Shown: positions 1-12,350 of the stretch, in pieces
Layout: every line of letters begins with the position of its first letter
How positions within the stretch are numbered: position 1 is the first letter of the stretch
Source: Diogma glabrata
Taxonomy: Eukaryota; Arthropoda; Insecta; Diptera; Cylindrotomidae
Length of the DNA stretch: 64,000 nt
Assembly (NCBI GenBank): GCA_963693315.1
Contig: OY856187.1
Span: forward strand, 77,011,394 to 77,075,393
Reading direction: 5' to 3'
Notes under the pieces: generated by a model
The model's database searches: none
What the model was told of the DNA's origin: nothing
What the model saw: the letters and a program-made list of their open reading frames with translations, nothing else
Made by a program: the position numbers and the translations under genes

Positions 1-958
1 TCTTTCAATTTCTTTCGTAAGAAACTGCAGCGTCAGGCGCTTGGAATATGATATGTTTTTATGAATATACTTTAATGCTGATAATGTTATTAAAGTATAG
101 TGTAACCCTTATGGTCAATCACTACACTTTCCCCTTTTTTTTTAAAGAAAACATATTCAATTCGCCTGACACTACCTTTCTGTAATACTAATTTTTGTTT
201 TGAACTGTTCTCTTAGAATTGAGTATTCGGTGTTCCGGCATTGCTCTAGGCCATTGGTAGCTAGAAGTCAGTGAGTACTCGATTCTTTACATTTAACCTT
301 GTTTGCGGTTTTTAGAGAAAACTATTATTTTTTATTAAGCTTGAAAATTTGCTCTTGCATAATTAGATTATGTGTATGTGTGTGCTATTTAAAGTTTTTA
401 ACCTTGTTAACTTAACGCATTTATTTAATTTTACTTTATTACATAAGATTATTATTTTTATTTAAACGTATTTATTTATTTTTACATTATTATTTAGGAT
501 TACTATGGTATACCATCCCCTTTAAAAAAAATTATTTGAAATCAAATCATTAAGAAAAATAAAAAAAAATTATTCGTTATGATTTTATCCTATTACATTA
601 AGATATTTGTTTACATTTAATTTGTTAAAATAAAAATTGAAAAACGAACCATGGTCTGTTAAGTGCTAATTAATGCTAATTAATTTTATAAAAGTTATTT
701 TATAAAAGTTATTTTTTATTAAAAAAAATGATTTTATTTTTGGTTTGAAAAAAAAATATTTATTTCCTTTTATATTTATTTGTGTAAATGCAATTTTACT
801 TATGTTTATTGTATTAAAATTAATAATAAAGTTTTATAATATTAATTCATGAATTTCTTTTGTTTTTGATATATTATATTTTTAATTTAGTAGTTTAACT
901 CTGTTTGTGTGAACGACTATCTCTCTGTTTTTTTGTTTTGCCTCTATGTTATTATTGC
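1..958. other. AT-rich stretch beside a gypsy relic
   Basis: No supported gene. The sequence is strongly AT-rich with long T and A runs. It lies on the downstream side of the minus-strand gypsy integrase relic, where the end of pol, a 3' untranslated part and an LTR would be expected. I could not find a second LTR copy or a clear TG...CA boundary, so this assignment is inference only. Confidence 0.4.
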
Positions 959-1805
959 TTAATATTTGTATGACATCGTAAGGTCTAGTTTATGTTTCCC
1001 TTCTGACTCTATATAAACTTTGTCTCCTATTTTAATTGAGATTGGGTTGTTATTCTTTTTGTCAAAGTTCATTTTTCGTTTTTGTTTTTCTTTTTCTATT
1101 ACTTCCCTTACTCTGGACTTCGTAACTAATAGCCTCTGTCTAATTATCTCTTCATATTGTTCTACATTATACGATTTTTTAGCTTTTTGTACATCATCTA
1201 AATTTGCAGTTCTACCGAAAATTAGTTCGAATGGTGTATATGCGTGATACGCGCTTGGTGTTGTGTTATAACATAAGGCGTATATTGGTATCCACTCGTC
1301 CCAGTCTGTATGGTTTTCGTTGGAGTAATGTCTAAGGTATGCATTTAGTTCCTTATGATTTCTTTCAAGTTTTCCGATTGTTTGTGGATGATAAGCGGTG
1401 CTGAAAATTTGCTTTACTTTTAGTAACTTAGAAATTTCTGCTAGGGTTTCGTTTAAAAATTCCGTACCCCTAGGCCCTATCCGATTTAAGTGTTTTAGGT
1501 ATTCCGAAAATGCAAATGATTTTTTCAAAAATTTCTTTTGCGACGGTTATACTTTCTTTGTTCTGCAGGGGTATCAGTATTACGAAATTAGTTAGTTCTG
1601 TAAGAATAAACTTATTATTATTAATCGTTATTGGTAAAGGTCCTACTAAATCTATTTGGATTGTGTCAAATGCTTCCTCTGGTGTTTTCGTAATCACCAT
1701 ATTTTCTTTTGTTCTAGGATTATACTTGTTTTTCTGACATAATTCACAATTTTGTATAAATTTGTTGATGTCTTTAGACATATTGTGCCAGTTAAAATTT
1801 TTCAT
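959..1805 (-). pseudogene. Ty3/gypsy integrase relic
   Basis: Minus-strand remains of a retrotransposon integrase in two overlapping frames (1470-1805, then 959-1528). The upstream frame holds the second half of the HHCC zinc finger (CELCQKNK) and the first catalytic Asp in QIDLVGPLP. The two frames meet around the second Asp (KSDR / RGTEFLNE). The downstream frame carries the catalytic Glu region (AYHPQTIGKLERNHKEL), so all three DDE positions are recognisable. A small insertion near 1470-1480 creates a stop and shifts the frame, and the C-terminal end is also out of frame near 975, so the gene is dead. HPQT...ER and the short spacing are typical of Ty3/gypsy rather than BEL/Pao. Confidence 0.88.
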
Positions 1806-2445
1806 TATTTTCTTCTTAGTCCTATTCTGTCCCGTGTAACCTCCTGTAATTGGGTCATTGTGGTACTTATTTAATATTTCGAATTTTTCGTTAATATCAT
1901 CAACCTTTCGTTAATATCAACTGTTTTCGTTGGATCCTCAATTTTAATTATAATATTGTATTTATTAGCTTCTGCTTTAAATATTTCGGGCTTAATTATT
2001 TTAAAAATGTCGTCATTTTTAAAAATTTTAAAGTCAATTATCAATTTGCTACTTTACGTAGTGTTGAAAAAATTGAATCCACAATTTTATCATTGATGCT
2101 AAATTGAATTTTTATGTTCCCGTTTCTTACATTTTCGTTATATAACTTTTCATTTTTATGCGCTTGTTTCATTTTAATTATTAATTTATTATTTTTGTAA
2201 TCGATTTCTGAGGATAATAGTTTAGTTTGTTTTTCCATAGTTGAATTATTTAGGTTATTATTTTCATTCCCACTAGTGCTATTAGAATCTACATCTTTAT
2301 TAGTCTTTGATCTAGTGGTCATTGCATTTATTGTGATTTCGTTTCTATCGTGAATATTTTTCAAAGATTCGATTGAAATTCTGGATAGCGCGTCCGCTAC
2401 GCAGTTTTCTTTCCCTTTTATATATTCGATATTGAAATCGTATTT
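1806..2445 (-). pseudogene. Gypsy RNase H C-terminus and RNase H-integrase linker relic
   Basis: Continuation of the same gypsy element upstream on the minus strand. Around 2380-2440 the frame reads FNIEYIKGKENCVADALSR, the conserved C-terminal end of the Ty3/gypsy RNase H domain. It continues into an Asn/Lys-rich 107-residue linker (open frame 2041-2364) containing AMTTRSK. Between 1806 and 2040 the remains of the HHCC finger start (HNDPITGGYTG) can be read, but only by changing frame near 1850-1910. Similarity stops abruptly near 2445, where a plus-strand non-LTR fragment takes over; no reverse transcriptase of this element remains in the window. Confidence 0.8.
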
Positions 2446-2472
2446 GATATTGAAAGGACTCGATATTAGAAG

Positions 2473-3486
2473 TCAGTTTCTGATCCTTTCAATATAACAT
2501 CAGGTGTTCGACAGGGTGATGCACTCGCGCCCGTACTATTTAATTTGGCGCTAGAGTACGCGATAAGAAAAAGCCGAATTGAGACACAAAACTGTATATA
2601 TAACAAATCTAGTCAAGTTCTTGGCTACGCAGATGATATTGTGCTTCTCGGACGTAGAACAAGCGATATTAAGGAAAGTCTCTCTCAGCTTGAAAGAAAT
2701 GCTAAACGGCTTGGATTATGCATCAACACCGGCAAAACGAAAGTGCTAACAACATCTAAGAACATACCTCCCGGAAATCTGGATACTGGCGACTATGAAG
2801 TGGAACGCGTTGAAAACTTCAAATACCTCGAGTCTGTAGTAACATCGTCAAATGACATGCAGGCAGATATCAAAGCCCGTGTCTCTGCCGCATACAGAGT
2901 TTTCTACGCATACTCAAAACTTTTGCGATCAAAACATCTTTCGCGGTCGTGTAAACTCACACTTTACAAAGCACTAATCCGACCTGTGCTTACATTTGGA
3001 AGTGAAAGCTGGACATTGACTTCCTTCGATTGTAGAATTCTATCAACGTTCGAGAGGAAGGTCATACGAACAATTTATGGTCCATGTAAAGTTGCTGAAA
3101 ATCGGTATAGAACCCGAATGAATCATGAAATCAGACAGCTTCTTGGAGGCTGCGATGTAATCGGATTCATTAAATCCAACCGGATTAGATGGTTTGGTCA
3201 TGTAGAAAGGGCTCCTTTGGATAGAATGATAAAAAAAGCGTCCCAACAACAACCAGCTGTTGTTCGTCGAAGAGGAAGACCTAGACAACGCTGGCGTGAT
3301 GACATCATCCAAGACCTTCGTGATATAGGATGTCGAAACTGGGGTCAACTGGTCATGGAACGAGATGATTGGAAGCTGGTGGCACAGACGGCAAAATCCC
3401 TACATGGGATGGTAACGCCAGAGAGAGAGAGAGAGTGTTTTCTACCACCAGAATGGTGCAGCATTGAGTGCCTTTCTCGGCTTTAG
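2473..3486 (+). pseudogene. 5'-truncated non-LTR reverse transcriptase (C-terminal part)
   Basis: Uninterrupted 338-codon plus-strand frame encoding the back half of a non-LTR reverse transcriptase. It begins in the RT core (ITSGVRQGDALAPVLFN), has the catalytic YADD box (VLGYADDIVLLGRR) and the thumb-like region, and ends in a basic C-terminal segment (RIRWFGHVERAP, RRRGRPRQRWRDDI) common in insect endonuclease-RT retrotransposons. No endonuclease or ORF1 precedes it, so it is 5' truncated, as usual for target-primed insertions. A short AGAGAG run lies near the 3' end (3420-3433), with no poly-A tail. Clade (RTE-, CR1- or R1-like) is not certain. The open frame suggests a fairly recent insertion. 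Confidence 0.88.
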
Positions 3487-4690
3487 TTAGAATGTTGCTA
3501 TTTTGTTGTTACTACATGCAAACTTTAGCAAAACAACGTGGTATCGTCGATTTCCCTGAGTCGTTGACCATAGCGATGGGTCATGTAGCAAAAAACCTGT
3601 AAATATTCCAAATCGATTAAAAAAATTCGGAGTTTTCTCTGTGACAAAATCACTAGAGTTCTTATTAGCAAAAATTTGCCTGTGTTTGACTGCGTCGAAT
3701 TCTTTCTTGTACGTTTGGGGTGCGATTGAGATGTTTTGTGCTGGGACCTCAAGGTTTTGAACCATTTTTCGTTTTTCATGAAACGAAATCTCTGGGTCGT
3801 AAAAGGTTAACATTTTTTTCGTTTGTGTGAAGATGATAACAGATTTTGCTCAATATTTCTTCTGAAACGCTTTTGTCAATTGTTCTTTAAGCAATTTGCG
3901 ATTTGCTGAAATTCAGATACTGACTTTAGGCTGCTGTTCCATATGTGCATTTGAACCAATTTTTTACATACAATACAAATCTTTACATACAGTTTTCTAA
4001 TCATAACTGCAAAAGTCTTGAACTTTATTTAAATCTCCAACTTCAACATGATACTGATTGCGATACATAAATAGCTTCAGGAGATAAGTAACTTTAGCCC
4101 TCCAACGACCGTGACCTCCACGCAACATCGAATTTCACCAACGTACCTTTCAACACTTCTTTTTAGTGCTGCGTGGCTGTTTTCCAACTTTTTATGACAA
4201 CAAATTACTAGAGCTTCACATGTGTGTTGTGGAAATTTGTTTCCAATTTTTTGTCTCATGTTCCACTTTCGATCATTTTTGGATTAATTTTACCATCGTT
4301 CTATGCCTTCTGAAATTTATTTAACAACGGAACATCGTGTGCTGTAGTTTTTCTAAATGTTAGATCATATACAGCTCGTAGTTTAATCTCCTCTATGTGA
4401 TTACGACAAGGGAACCGAATGAAGTTGTAGATAGTTTTTTTTTCATAAAAACAAACCTTTTCTAGTGTTACTTTAATTGAGGGTCAGCCTAACTCGTGAG
4501 CTTGCTATAACGGAACAATAATAATTTTCAAGTGAAGGGTGTTGAGAATTGGATTTCAGTTGATTGTTTATGGGAATTGGAGCTGGATTCTCTATGGGAT
4601 TGGATCCACTACAGTTGTTTTGTGGAATCACAGTTGTATGACCGGAGGAATCATACTATTGCTTCAGAGCACAACCAATTGAATTGATCA
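3487..4690. other. Unassigned stretch with weak minus-strand ORFs
   Basis: No confident gene. A minus-strand frame at 3487-3813 (108 codons; NFFNRFGIFTGFLLHDPSLW) has a protein-like composition that faintly recalls proteins of transposon origin, but an overlapping minus frame (3525-3779) is also open and no catalytic motif is visible. A further 60-codon minus frame (4077-4259) is unrecognised. Probably an old mobile-element remnant; this is inference. Confidence 0.3.
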
Positions 4691-4847
4691 CCTCAACTAA
4701 TTGTAAGCGCATTATCGACACTCGTTTGCCTGCAGCCTGATTTTGATACGACTTTCGTACTTGGGATGTACCGATGATGGGGAGCTAACCTAAGGCGATA
4801 AAGGAAGGGGATCGATTTCAACCATGGGGTGAGTACTTTCATATATA

Positions 4848-5035
4848 TACTTAAGTGTATGGACGTGTGGGTGTGTGCATATATGTATGTATATGTGTAA
4901 GGGTGTGTATCTAGGTATCTATATATATGGGGGTGTGTATAAATGTATGTATATATGTGGGTGTGGGTGTATGTGTGCATGTGTGTGTATGTGTGAGGGT
5001 GGGTGAGTGTAAGAGGTGCGAGTGTATGTGAATGT
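4848..5035. repeat. TG/TATG-rich microsatellite
   Basis: Imperfect simple repeat of GTGTG, TATGTATA and GGGTGTG motifs over about 190 bp. It generates a spurious His/Tyr/Thr-rich minus-strand reading frame. Confidence 0.9.
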
Positions 5036-6585
5036 GTTAAAATCAGGGGTTGGACGTGGTGATTGCGGTTCTTTCACATATGGGGTCGCCAGAGTCTACG
5101 TATTCCAATTCGCTCTTTCGTTTAATCCGTTATGGCAAAGATGTACGCGTACAACACTGTTATTTGTGATGGAACAGCAGGATTTCTTTCTCGACCCCAT
5201 AGCCGGAAGCTAGCTTAGGGGCTAAATAAATCTCATCTAGGTGCGCGGCCTGCTATGCCACTTCGTTGTTTATTCAACGAAGAGCGCTTCACTACAAATT
5301 AGCATCTCAGACATCCATTTCGCCACTCCCAATGTAGTAGCATGGATAGACTCACTCAATGTAAACTTCTAATGTTCAAACGTACTGCACAATGTTCAAT
5401 TATTTTATTTTTTAACTAAAAGTCGCGAAATCAAATCGTAAGCTCAATTAATGTGTATTCATGTTTTGTTTTTTTTAAAGTTGTATTGCTTTAATTTATT
5501 GTGTTTGTTCAAAAAAAAACCATACGCTGAATAAATCTCAGGTATTTTTATCAAGTGTTGGCTGATCAATTTATTTGCACGATCGATTTATTTTTTCAAA
5601 AGATTGTCGCAAATATTAGCACCTGTATCTACAATAAAAGTGGTTGATTATCTACACAGTAATGGTAATTAAAGCTATTGTAACATGTTAGTGTTAAGAA
5701 ATCCTTTTCAGAAGATTCGTAATACTCACTGGCTGACAAGAACAATTTCCATTATTATAAACCAAAATTAATGCTAGGATTAATAAATAAATATCATTGG
5801 TTGCGTAACGCAGTTTAAACTTATTGACTCTCTCTCTGCTGCCACTTTGACTTAAATGGTAACAATTTTCAACTGTTTTTCTTTTGAAAATTCTAATCTG
5901 TAACTATAGATCAGCAAATTATTATTTCAATTTAGAGTTGTTAAATCCAATCACAATACTAATTGCACACTGAAAAAACATGTCCTATTTCCAAGCGAAA
6001 TGCAATTTTCTCAACCTCACCGTGTGGTCACATATGGCGAATCAAACTACGAAATTACTTCAACAACTCTACAAGTATAAATCGATGAAGTTGAGACAAT
6101 CACACGAAATATTTATGTGAAAATAAAATATAGTTCAATTAATCTCAAATACTTAAACTTTAAAATGAAAAATTCGTGATATAAGGCCAAAGAAAATTTT
6201 TTCAGGGGAACAGTTATTATCTTTATTCAAATACTGTTATATTGGATATATAACTTTATATTTTAAATAAACCTCATTCTGTTGTTAGGAAAATGTTATC
6301 ATGTAGTTGTCCCAATCATAACGAATTTTTTTGGAAATAATTTTTTTTTGCATGGATAATCAACTGCCAACTTCGAGATGAGGTTGTCATGAACTTCATT
6401 TTTTTCAGTGCAGCAAATTTCTTGAAACAAAATCTTGATCAAACTCTCCCCTCTCAACACTAGTCATAAATGAAAGTTTGGTAGGAGACCTATCAAAAGG
6501 TATTTAATGTTGTGGGATTAATATTGGGAATCGATGAGGTCAGCACTGAATATGACTGAATAAATCTAATAATCTTATAAATTTA
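5036..6585. other. Intergenic stretch; 5.08-5.26 kb is a dispersed repeat
   Basis: No gene seen. From about 5083 to 5260 there is a segment with collinear matches to 61030-61200: GGTCGCCAGAGT, then GAAGCTAGCT, then CTAGGTGCGC(G/A)GCCTG, at nearly the same spacing. It is therefore probably the end of a dispersed element. The remainder is AT-rich and unremarkable. Confidence 0.5.
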
Positions 6586-6625
6586 CTTGTTTATTATTTT
6601 GGAGAAAAAAAACAGAATTAACATG

Positions 6626-7544
<919 letters not shown>

Positions 7545-7585
7545 TGTTGTTCGAAAATGATTTCAATTAATTTTAATCTTTTGGT

Positions 7586-7592
7586 TTTTATA
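7586..7592 (-). promoter_or_regulatory. TATA box of protease locus A
   Basis: TATAAAA on the minus strand, about 42 bp upstream of the start codon at 7544. The same motif at the same distance precedes locus B, and TATAAATA precedes locus C, so the promoter layout is shared across the family. Confidence 0.7.
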
Positions 7593-7599
7593 CAAAAAA

Positions 7600-9102
7600 A
7601 TTGAAGTATTATTTTTAGAATTTTTAATTAAATATCTAAACACAATTAAAATTTAAAATACAATCAGAATTAGAAATAATGAACGTAATGCTACAGTTAT
7701 TATATCAGGATATGATTAGTGCACTTGATTGGAAAAGAATTGATTGATAATGTCAAACAAATCAGATAATGAAATAATTTATTTTTAAATTGAAGTGGTT
7801 GAGATGACATATAAGTTTTTTGCTGACTATTTCAATAAATCTCCTTTTTACAAAACAGATGCATAGTTCAACGTTTGTACCACCAACAATAAGACATTTT
7901 TAAAAAAATGTCTTCAGCTATTGCCCTCTTTATTGTGTGGACAAACAGGTGGATCTTTTTAAAGATTTACAAAATATTAAAAGTATCAAACAGTGGATAG
8001 TGAATAGCCCTTGGCGATACGTTCGCTGTTATAGCTGCCTTTTGATATGAAGAGATCTCGAATCAAATACTTCTCCACTTGTTCCGTCCCGATAGCCGTT
8101 TTCTACCCATTCCTCTCCCCTACCCCAAGCTAAGGCAATACACGTAGGGTATACTTAGGTTTACCCTATCTGATTTACCAGGATACCATAAGACGACCTA
8201 CATTCCATATAAGGTACTATAATATTGCATCGTGCAGCAAAAATTCCAAAATTCTAAATTGTATTGCGTGCAGGCTAACATGCACAAAAAAGACATCAAA
8301 TTTGATGAGGCGGGAAAAGAATAAAAGTTTTATTGACTACAAAAATCATAAAACCGAACAAATAAAGTAAACCATAACGACCAATAAATCGTAATTATTT
8401 TCGATTACAAACAATGGAAACGGTGCTAGATCTGTTATGTATGTTTTAAACAAAAACTTCATAACTATCGCCAGGGAAAGTACTGAAATGGCGAGAAAAA
8501 ACGAGAACATTCGAAACTGCAACGAGAAGTTACATCTTTATTTATGGACACGTAATGAACACTGATCCTGATAATGCTATCATTATCAGAAACATTAGGG
8601 CAGCTGGGTTAGCTTCAATTTTGGGGATTCAAGAGGTACTTCCTCAGTCCAGTACAAATGCAGAATTGAATGCAAACAACATTAATCAGAGAAGGGATTT
8701 AAATAAGTATGATTGATTGACTCTGACGACCCCTGAAGTTTCAAGAACCAAGACCGGTATATACACTACTAGCCCTACACAACATAAACACCTATTTACT
8801 TTTATTACATTTTAAACCAAAAATTGAAACATTTTGGTTTGGATATTACTCACTAGCTATAGTTGCACTAAGGAACAGGCGATTGATATACCGAAACAAT
8901 AATTTAATTTTATGCAGTATTTGCGCCAAGATACAAGCGATAGTTGAACATAAGTAATACCAAAAAATATAAAATACAAAAGTTGCGCCAGTGTTCAGGC
9001 GATTGTTGAATAATATCAATAATTTAATACAAATTAATTTTGGCCATAATGTCAATGTTGATGTTAAAAATAATAACCACATAAAACAAACAAAAAATAG
9101 AG
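7600..9102. other. Intergenic stretch, nothing recognised
   Basis: AT-rich, no supported gene. The short frames near 8846-9194 lie at the outer edge of the next mobile element and are not convincing as genes. Confidence 0.5.
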
Positions 9103-9709
9103 GGGCTATTATTTTGAAAACGTACATTTTTTTGTTGATTTTTAAATTTCTGATTTTTAAAAAATCTGAAATTTTGATATATTGTTGGCATTGACAAAAG
9201 GAAAAAAGTACTTTCTGCTTTTATTTTTTGTGTACTCTGAATCGGAGTTATGCGCGGTTGAATTTTGAGGCTTTTTCACGTAGTTTTTGGTAATGGTGGC
9301 AATGTTTTGTGAATAGGTGCCACAAATTTCATCCGACTTACGTATATGTTTGCAAGTAAAAAGGAAAATAATTGAATAATTGAAATAAGTAAGTTTAAAA
9401 TTAATAACTTTTCTCTTTTCCGCTAGGCGGCGCGTAAAACCTTGGTTTACTTCAAAGCTCATATCTCAAAAAGTAGGCTTTTTTTTTTGTTTTTCACAAA
9501 TTTTAAAGTAAACATATGCAGCTATGAAATTGAGAAATAAAAAATCAGCAATTCAATATGGATTTCTTCTTACGATTTTTTAAAGTTTGGTATATGAAAA
9601 ATTCACATGTGTTTTTTTATTAAGTTAATAATCCTGTACTAAATGTGGATCTAATAAATTAAACATTTCATATTTTAACACCTGCAATAAATTTGAACCA
9701 TTTTCTGTG
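9103..9709. repeat. Left terminal inverted repeat
   Basis: Reverse complement of 11359-11959. Shared landmarks include CGCCGCCTAGCGG, the AGTAGGCTTTTTTT run, and CACATGTGTTTTTTTATTAA. It contains an outward-facing 101-codon ATG frame (9157-9462, minus) mirrored in the right arm. Confidence 0.9.
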
Positions 9710-10080
9710 CGGTTAAATGGTTAAAAACTTATTAAAAATTAATTTAAGTTAAGTGGTAAATTAAAGGAATCTAAATTATTAAAAGGGTGTGTAAAATGTT
9801 TATTCATTTTAAAAAATGTCTATTCAGCCCCTTTTTACTAATTAAAATCTCATTAGAGGCTCATAATTTTAACATTTAAAATTTCTAATGACGCCCACCA
9901 TCGGTTTTTGACCAAATTATACTTGCATCCAATCAAAACATATTAGATTGTACCTACCTAATTTTACCTGATTCTACCTATGTCAAAACTATTTCAAGGG
10001 TATATATATATTGATTGGATTGCCTTATAATCAATTATATTCCAAAATATTTAGAAGACATAACGTTTAGATAATAATAG

Positions 10081-11109
10081 AAATGCATTTTCAAATTGTG
10101 CTGTAACTTGTGCGGTCTCAAAAATCATCAGCGGACATCAAAAAATGTGAAACTGGTCACACCAGCTGTTATTCAAAAAGCTGTGACCTTAAATTTTACT
10201 TTGCGTGATGACCAGTTTATATGTGAAACATGTCGCACTTATATCTATAAAAATAAGGTAAATTTAATTATTTTGTTATAATGAATAAAAATTCATAGGC
10301 AACTAATATTTTCTATACAGCAGCTTTTATGTTCGGAAACTATCGAAAGTGAAATTATTTCTATAAATCAGGATGTTGAAAATGTTCCAACGAATGAAAA
10401 TATTCAAATACCTCCAGCATCTTTAGATCCATCACCAGTTTCGGTTGATACTATATCTCCACCAGTTCCTGAACTACTTAATGACATTTTAGAAGATATT
10501 AACAATGTTCTTGGAAGGTTAGCCGAATCTCCTATCAAACAAAATCATATTACAACAGGAAGTTATAAAAAAATTGCAAGTGTCACATCGGCAATAAGTC
10601 AAAGAATATTTCAAGTAGATTCAGTTAAAGTGTTATCACCAAACGAGGAATGTGAATATACATCATGGCTTATGAACCTTAAAAAAGAGTTTAAAGATGC
10701 CAGCTGTAAATCAAAACAAGTGTTTTTGTTGACAACTCTACCACGTAAATTTTGGTCAAATCAACGTATCCAGGATGAATTTAATGCATCAAGACGACTG
10801 GTAGAATTCGCCATGGATCTGTTGGAAACAGTAGGTCCTTACAGTTGGCCTCAAAGCAAACAAGTGCACAGTTTGTCACAAAATATAGTAAAACAAATTC
10901 AAACATACTTCTTATCAGAGGAAATTAGTAGAACAATGCCTGGCCTCAAAGATGTTGTTACTATTACAGAAAGATCGACAAAAATTAAGAAATCAATGCG
11001 GTTGGTGTTATGGACCCTCACCGACATCTACGAAATGTTCTTGGAAGAAAACAAAGAACTCAAGGATTCCACAGTTTTTTACCGGATAACACTACACCCG
11101 ATAAAATAA
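10081..11109 (+). CDS. Spliced transposon-borne protein with CxxC pairs and an 'MPG-KD' domain
   Basis: Two exons, 10081-10257 and 10321-11109. The GT...AG intron is 63 bp in phase 0, and the second exon stays open in the same frame for 263 codons, which supports the splice. The N-terminus has two CxxC pairs (CNLC and CETC, ~40 residues apart), likely a zinc finger. After a Pro/Ser-rich linker comes a helical domain with LTTLPRKFWSNQRIQDEF and SRTMPGLKDVV, resembling the LPKSW...SRMMPGKKD proteins that occur repetitively in Hydra and some insects; that likeness is from memory. Usual relatives are longer, so this one appears C-terminally shortened. No in-frame ATG follows the stop at 10078; the ATG at 10083 is in another frame, so the true start is either an upstream exon or lost. 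It lies within the long-TIR element. No DDE catalytic core was seen. Confidence 0.65.
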
Positions 11110-11358
11110 TTGCAAAAATGTTTTCTTTTTCTGATGATCATAAATATTTCAATTTAAAGGCAAAAAAAAATATATAAATTAATTTTTGAATGTATTTATT
11201 TATAATATTGATTAAATTATAATGTTTGTAGGAAAAATATTTTTTTAATGTTTTTTTTCTAATGTTAGTGTTGGTGATGTTGAAATTATAACAAAATCTT
11301 CGATCATTGGGATCTCCAATTCTTATTTTGAATAAAAACCTGTTTCTCAATCAGAAAT

Positions 11359-11959
11359 ACACAAAAAATGATTCAAATTTATTGCAGGTGTTAAAATATG
11401 AAATGTTTAATTTATTAGATCCACATTTAGTACAGGATTATTAACTTAATAAAAAAACACATGTGAATTTTTCATATACCAAACTTTAAAAAATCGTAAG
11501 AAAAAATCCATATTGAATTGCTGACTTTTTATTTCTCAATTTCATAGCTATGTTATGTTTACTTTAAAATTTGTGAAAAACAAAAAAAAAAAAGCCTACT
11601 TTTTGAGATATGAGCTTTGAAGTAAACCAAGGTTTTACGCGCCGCCTAGCGGAAAAGAGAAAAGTTATTAATTTTAAACTTACTTATTTCAATTATTCAA
11701 TTATTTTCCTTTTTACTTGCAAAAATATATGTAAGTCGGATGAAATTTGTGGCACCTATTCACAAAACATTGCCACCATTACCAAAAACTACGTGAAAAA
11801 GCCTCAAAATTCAACCGCGCATAACTCCGATTCAGAGTACACAAAAAATAAAAGCAGAAAGTACTTTTTTCCTTTCGTCAATACCAACAAAATATCAAAA
11901 TTTCAGATTTTAAAAAATAGTTGTTGTTTTTTCGATGTACGTTTTCAAAATAATAGCCC
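11359..11959. repeat. Right terminal inverted repeat
   Basis: Mirror of 9103-9709. It contains the outward-facing frame 11610-11981 (+), whose first ~90 codons match the left-arm frame with a few amino-acid differences (for example ICKSDE versus IRKSDE). Confidence 0.9.
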
Positions 11960-12331
11960 AGAGATGATTATTGAATACTAAATATAAATCAAATAGTTGT
12001 AACCAAATGAACAATTGGTGGTAATATAAAAAAAAGTTCGGCCTTTTTTGTCCTTTTCACTAGCTGAAAGCGCATGATTTACAACTTCTTGATTTATATT
12101 TATAATTACCTTAACATAATAAGCAGAACGTTTGCATTAATAATCCTTTAATAATAATTTAAATAACATAACTTTTAAAATGCCACTATAATATTGTATA
12201 TACATACCCCAAAATCACCATTGATAAATTTAATTCATTGTTTCCCATATTCAATTTAATAATTAAAATTATTTTTGATATTAACTTCACTCGCGACAAA
12301 GTTTGTTTGATTTCTCATGAAAAAACTATAT
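11960..12331. other. Spacer between two mobile elements
   Basis: AT-rich, no gene or structured repeat recognised. Confidence 0.5.
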
Positions 12332-12350
12332 CTTATCTTATATATATAAA

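Larger units (their letters stand above)
9103..11959. mobile_element. 2.86-kb DNA element with ~600-bp terminal inverted repeats
   Basis: The segment is bounded by inverted copies that begin GGGCTATTATTTTGAAAACG at 9103 and at 11959 read in reverse. The arms run about 600 bp each (9103-9709 and 11359-11959) with only scattered mismatches. AGAG immediately outside both ends (9099-9102 and 11960-11963) is a possible 4-bp target duplication. The unique centre carries one spliced open reading frame. The ends do not match the P, mariner, piggyBac or hAT termini I know. Superfamily is unassigned. Confidence 0.85.

Noticed and set aside
4693..4980. His/Thr/Tyr-rich minus-strand frame
   Set aside because: Produced by the TG/TATG microsatellite; no protein motif.
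8846..9194. Hydrophobic minus frame and opposite plus frame
   Set aside because: Straddle the outer boundary of the long-TIR element; composition is explained by AT-rich DNA and no start context or homology was recognised.
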